From JBHAEP01 sp041855665 (GTDB lineage Bacteria > Patescibacteriota > Saccharimonadia > Saccharimonadales > Saccharimonadaceae), in contig JBHAEP010000052.1 in NCBI GenBank assembly GCA_041855665.1, positions 1-16,116 of the forward strand: a DNA stretch of 16,116 nt, written 5' to 3'. How positions within the stretch are numbered: the first letter of the stretch is position 1; each line of letters starts with the position of its first letter. Under the pieces are notes generated by a model. That model was not told the origin of the DNA. It searched no databases and saw nothing but the letters and a program-made list of their open reading frames with translations. Both the position numbers and the translations under genes were made by a program. This document shows, in pieces, positions 13,436 to 16,116 of the stretch.

Positions 13436-14752
13436 ATGGATAAATCTCTAGATCCTAAAGGTGCGACAGGGGAGTCTTTTATAGGTAAATTTAGCTTATT
13501 GCAGAAGTTTAAGTTTTTGGCTTTTTGTACTGGTGTATTTCATGCTGTCGCAATAATCTATGCGTCAATTATGATAGGTGAAATAATTATAACCTTAAAT
13601 AATAATTATGATAAGATTGCTCCATCTAATTTCGGTTTAATTGGTATGGTTTTAGGAATTGGTTTAATTTTTTATTCCAGGCGAATACAAACTAGATACG
13701 GAGATTATCGAATATCTAAAGATAATTTCAGGTACTTAACGGTGTTTTCAGTCGGACTGTTTTTGTATCTAGGCCCTTTATTGATGTTTATATTGTATCC
13801 ATCTTTTACAGATGATGTTACTGGTATAAGTATGATGTATCTCGTACAAGATATGGCTACAATCATAACATTGGTGCTTGCTATATATCCTTGGTTAGCC
13901 AGTGTGCGGGCTCGAAAGGGGAATTATTTTAGATGGTCGGTAGCTAGAGTTATTTTAATGCTGATGACATGTATAATTATTAGTATTGCTGTAGAGAAGA
14001 TCTATCTAGAAGTGCTAGATTCAGTTGCCATAGAGAATCTTCATGTAGGGATGCCAGACTCAATGGGGTATGGAATTGAAATTATAACAGTGCAAACACC
14101 TCTTTACTATATAATTAATGCCATTGCTGTTATTTTGATTGTAATAATTTTCACTTTATTATCAAAATTTACTGATAAATACTTTAGCATTGTTTCTTTA
14201 GCTTTAATATTAACACTTGGTACGATGTTTACAGTTTCGGGTATTCTTCAAGTAGCTATCTATAATAAATACCATATTTATAATTTTTCAACATACCCAA
14301 AGGTAAAAGGAAAAGGCGAGCTACCTAGTTTTATTGCTGGCTATTGTGATGTTAACAGTATTACTAATCGCTTTATACCACTTAGCTCTTCCGATGATGT
14401 CGTTACGATTCTTAGGACTGGTGAGGATTCTGTCTTCGATAGATGCCCTGATGATCTTCAAAGCCTAGAAAATCAAAAAACTATACTAAATAACAGTAGC
14501 GATTTAATGTTTTTTGACGGTAAAACGGGTGGAAATAGGAGAATTACTGCTGATGAAGCTAGTAAAATGAAGTTGAACTTTGAGAAAACTTCAAAAGAAG
14601 GCTTTAGTATAGGCAATGTTAAAAGGTTTTATATAGATGAAGTGTGTGGGTTATTCAAGGAGAATGACCGAAGTGGCGCCGTAGAGATAGAGTATAATAT
14701 CTGTAATGATGGAAAAGATAATACTTATAGATTTTACGCCTGGGTTGAATAA
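13436..14752 (+). CDS. Unknown seven-helix membrane protein with a C-terminal extracytoplasmic domain
   Basis: No family is recognised for this 438-residue protein. After a polar N-terminus, about seven hydrophobic helices are visible, roughly at residues 27-54, 65-81, 100-121, 135-156, 166-187, 221-243 and 249-276. A soluble domain of about 160 residues follows (280-438). Positive charges cluster after helix 2 (SRRIQTRYGDYR) and after helix 4 (RARKGNYFRW), which favours an N-in, C-out topology. The tail domain holds four cysteines (C304, C337, C404, C423), an even number suited to two disulfides outside the cytoplasm. The start at 13436 has TAAGGG 6 nt upstream. The gene stands alone between the rplU terminator and parA. 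Receptor, sensor or transport roles are all possible; no catalytic motif is seen. Confidence 0.75.
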   Translation: MDKSLDPKGATGESFIGKFSLLQKFKFLAFCTGVFHAVAIIYASIMIGEIIITLNNNYDKIAPSNFGLIGMVLGIGLIFYSRRIQTRYGDYRISKDNFRYLTVFSVGLFLYLGPLLMFILYPSFTDDVTGISMMYLVQDMATIITLVLAIYPWLASVRARKGNYFRWSVARVILMLMTCIIISIAVEKIYLEVLDSVAIENLHVGMPDSMGYGIEIITVQTPLYYIINAIAVILIVIIFTLLSKFTDKYFSIVSLALILTLGTMFTVSGILQVAIYNKYHIYNFSTYPKVKGKGELPSFIAGYCDVNSITNRFIPLSSSDDVVTILRTGEDSVFDRCPDDLQSLENQKTILNNSSDLMFFDGKTGGNRRITADEASKMKLNFEKTSKEGFSIGNVKRFYIDEVCGLFKENDRSGAVEIEYNICNDGKDNTYRFYAWVE

Positions 14753-14783
14753 AATAGCTAATTCCATCACCTAAAATAAATTT

Positions 14784-14808
14784 TTATGCTATTATATTAA
14801 TAGCATAA
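14784..14808 (+). promoter_or_regulatory. Perfect palindrome over the parA -10 element (promoter and candidate operator)
   Basis: TTATGCTATTA (14784-14794) and TAATAGCATAA (14798-14808) are perfect inverted repeats of 11 bp separated by TAT. The left arm contains an extended -10, TGC-TATTAT (14787-14795), and the right arm ends at the ribosome site AAGGGGA (14807-14813). A protein bound here would block parA-parB transcription; as RNA it could also fold beside the ribosome site. It does not resemble the usual parS consensus. Confidence 0.6.
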
Positions 14809-14822
14809 GGGGAAATTAATAG

Positions 14823-15584
14823 ATGGCAACGGTTATTGCAGTTACAAATCAGAAAGGTGGTGTAGGTAAGACAACTACCTCTGTTAATCTTGCTTATTAC
14901 ATTGCTAAATCGGGCAAGCGTACTTTGCTTGTTGATCTAGATCCACAAGGAAATGCCACTAGCGGACTTGGTGTCGATAAACAGTCGCTTGGTGCGACAA
15001 TTACCGATGTGATGCGCGGAGAAAGGGATTTAGCTAGTGTAATTATCGAGACTAAAAATAAAAATCTATCGCTAGTTCCTGCAACGCCACATCTGGCAAA
15101 CACAGAGGTGGAGCTAGCCCGGGCTGAGGGTCGTTTTACGCGCCTTCGTCGAGCTATTCAGGCGGTTGAAAATGGATATGATGTTGTTATTATTGATAGT
15201 CCTCCGAGTTTAAGTTTATTGACGGTGAATGCATTGATAGCTTCAAAATATGTATTACTACCTGTCCAGGCAGAGTTTTATGCCCTTGAAGGTTTAGGGC
15301 AATTACTAGAGACTATGAAGCTCATAAGAAAAGGTATGAACCCGACACTAGAGCTTATAGGAGTATTGCCAACTATGACCGACTCCAGGACTACATTGAG
15401 TACGCAAGTTGTGGCAGAGATTAATAATTATTTTCCGGGCAAGGTTTTTGCTACGTCAATTCCACGCAATATTCGACTAGCTGAAGCGCCAAGTCACGGA
15501 GTTCCTATTGGTGTTTACGATAGATTTAGTAAAGGTGCTAGGGCATACAAGCAAGTAGCAAAGGAGGTACTAGAGCGTGTCTAG
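14823..15584 (+). CDS. parA: Chromosome partitioning ATPase ParA (Soj family)
   Basis: ParA is a Walker-type ATPase that binds DNA when ATP-bound and, with ParB on parS sites, moves replicated origins apart. The 253-residue protein opens with VIAVTNQKGGVGKTTTSVNLA, the deviant Walker A with signature lysine (K11) and P-loop (residues 11-18). LLVDLDPQGNATSGLG follows, then Walker B DVVIIDSPPSLSLLTVNAL, and the end has LAEAPSHGVPIGVYD. There is no N-terminal DNA-binding extension, so it is the chromosomal (type Ib-like) form, of usual length. The start follows AAGGGGA by 9-10 nt. It overlaps parB by 8 nt (GTGTCTAG). A palindrome over its -10 box suggests regulation by repression. Confidence 0.96.
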   Translation: MATVIAVTNQKGGVGKTTTSVNLAYYIAKSGKRTLLVDLDPQGNATSGLGVDKQSLGATITDVMRGERDLASVIIETKNKNLSLVPATPHLANTEVELARAEGRFTRLRRAIQAVENGYDVVIIDSPPSLSLLTVNALIASKYVLLPVQAEFYALEGLGQLLETMKLIRKGMNPTLELIGVLPTMTDSRTTLSTQVVAEINNYFPGKVFATSIPRNIRLAEAPSHGVPIGVYDRFSKGARAYKQVAKEVLERV

Positions 15585-16116
15585 AGGTTTAGGTAGAGGT
15601 TTTGGGTCTTTAATTCCGGATGATCTTTTGGATGAATCCTTTGATGTAACTGCCGAGCAAGATGAGCAGGTCAGTGATCTTAGGAAGATTAAAATTGACG
15701 AGATTGAAGCGGATAGCGAGCAACCTAGGCGAAGTTTTGACGAGGACGGAATATTTGAACTGTCTGAATCTATCGCTCGACACGGTGTGTTGCAGCCAAT
15801 CGTAGTTACCCCAAAAAATGGTAAATATTTAATTGTAGCCGGTGAGCGTCGTTGGCGAGCTGCTAAAAAAGCTGGCTTGGAAAAAATTCCGGCATTGGTT
15901 CGAACTTTAAGTGGTCAACATAAATTAGAATTGTCTTTGATTGAAAATCTTCAGAGACGAGATTTAAATCCTATTGAAACGGCTACGGCTTATGCTAAAT
16001 TGCGCGATCAGTTCAATCTTAACCCTGAGGAAATAGGCAAGGCTGTTGGAGGTAAATCGGCAAGTGCTATAACCAACACTCTTAGGTTGATGAAGTTACC
16101 TAAAAATGTCCAACAG
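15577..16116 (+). CDS. parB: Chromosome partitioning protein ParB, 3'-truncated by the window edge
   Basis: ParB binds parS, loads as a CTP-dependent clamp and stimulates ParA. The first 180 codons are present without a stop. Visible are the N-terminal ParA-contacting motif SRGLGRGFGSLIPDD, the CTP-binding/ParB core with HGVLQPIVV and AGERRWRAAKKAGLEKIPALV (the GERR arginine-rich box), the IENLQRRDLNPIETA segment, and the start of the helix-turn-helix (LNPEEIGKAVGGKSASAITNTLRLMKLP). The DNA-binding end and dimer domain lie beyond the window. The start is GTG at 15577, fixed by a perfect AAGGAGGT at 15561-15568, 8 nt upstream. It is coupled to parA by an 8-nt overlap. No parS-like 16-mer was seen in the window. 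Confidence 0.96.
   Translation, partial: MSRGLGRGFGSLIPDDLLDESFDVTAEQDEQVSDLRKIKIDEIEADSEQPRRSFDEDGIFELSESIARHGVLQPIVVTPKNGKYLIVAGERRWRAAKKAGLEKIPALVRTLSGQHKLELSLIENLQRRDLNPIETATAYAKLRDQFNLNPEEIGKAVGGKSASAITNTLRLMKLPKNVQQ

Noticed and set aside
14784..14808. The parA palindrome as a parS centromere site
   Set aside because: Sequence and GC content are unlike the conserved TGTTNCACGTGAAACA type; no such site was seen anywhere in the window.
1..16116. Use of TGA as a glycine or tryptophan codon
   Set aside because: All identified genes are full length under the standard code with no in-frame TGA, so reassignment is not shown; only the lack of TGA stops is.
1..16116. CRISPR arrays, tRNA or rRNA genes, insertion sequences or phage genes
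   Set aside because: No repeat-spacer pattern, tRNA cloverleaf, transposase or integrase sequence was seen on either strand.

Overview
This window looks like chromosomal housekeeping DNA from a small-genome bacterium. The best guess is a member of the Patescibacteria/CPR, most likely Candidatus Saccharibacteria (TM7). This is inferred from gene content and style: AT-rich DNA, a compact one-strand layout, a type IV pilin-like protein, rpsU-yqeY, ftsA-ftsZ, a eukaryote-like IleRS and a large anchored surface protein. No rRNA gene is present to prove it. All 18 genes lie on the + strand. Of the 17 whose ends are visible, 13 stop with TAA, 4 with TAG and none with TGA. No CRISPR array, tRNA, insertion sequence or phage gene was found.

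Layout. 1-1791: 3' part of recJ, then a type IV prepilin-like gene translationally coupled to it. 1834-3829: rpsU, yqeY, a short-LID adenylate kinase and methionine aminopeptidase, apparently one transcript behind a strong promoter. 3874-7740: the division genes ftsA and ftsZ, then a cysteine-free NrdR-like regulator, a thioredoxin-fold protein without CxxC, and a VKOR-family membrane oxidoreductase. 7767-10868: ileS preceded by a T-box riboswitch, ending at a strong terminator. 10992-12674: a secreted, membrane-anchored surface protein. 12743-12931: a small acidic protein. 13012-13317: rplU, with its own promoter and terminator. 13436-14752: an unknown seven-helix membrane protein. 14823-16116: parA and the start of parB, which runs off the window.

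How it fits together. The core is growth and division: translation (S21, L21, IleRS), N-terminal methionine removal, nucleotide balance (Adk, NrdR), septum formation (FtsA/FtsZ) and chromosome segregation (ParA/ParB). An envelope component (pilin, VKOR, surface protein, cysteine-bearing membrane protein) suggests disulfide-stabilised exported proteins, plausible for an epibiont but not proven here.

The most notable element is the ileS leader. It folds as a T-box with an ultrashort Stem I displaying an AUC isoleucine codon and a complete antisequestrator. A competing helix can hide the ileS ribosome binding site, the translational logic known from actinobacterial ileS T-boxes. Other points are leaderless or near-leaderless promoters for ftsA and rpsU, recurrent extended -10 promoters, four identical 8-nt gene overlaps, and a perfect palindrome over the parA -10 box.
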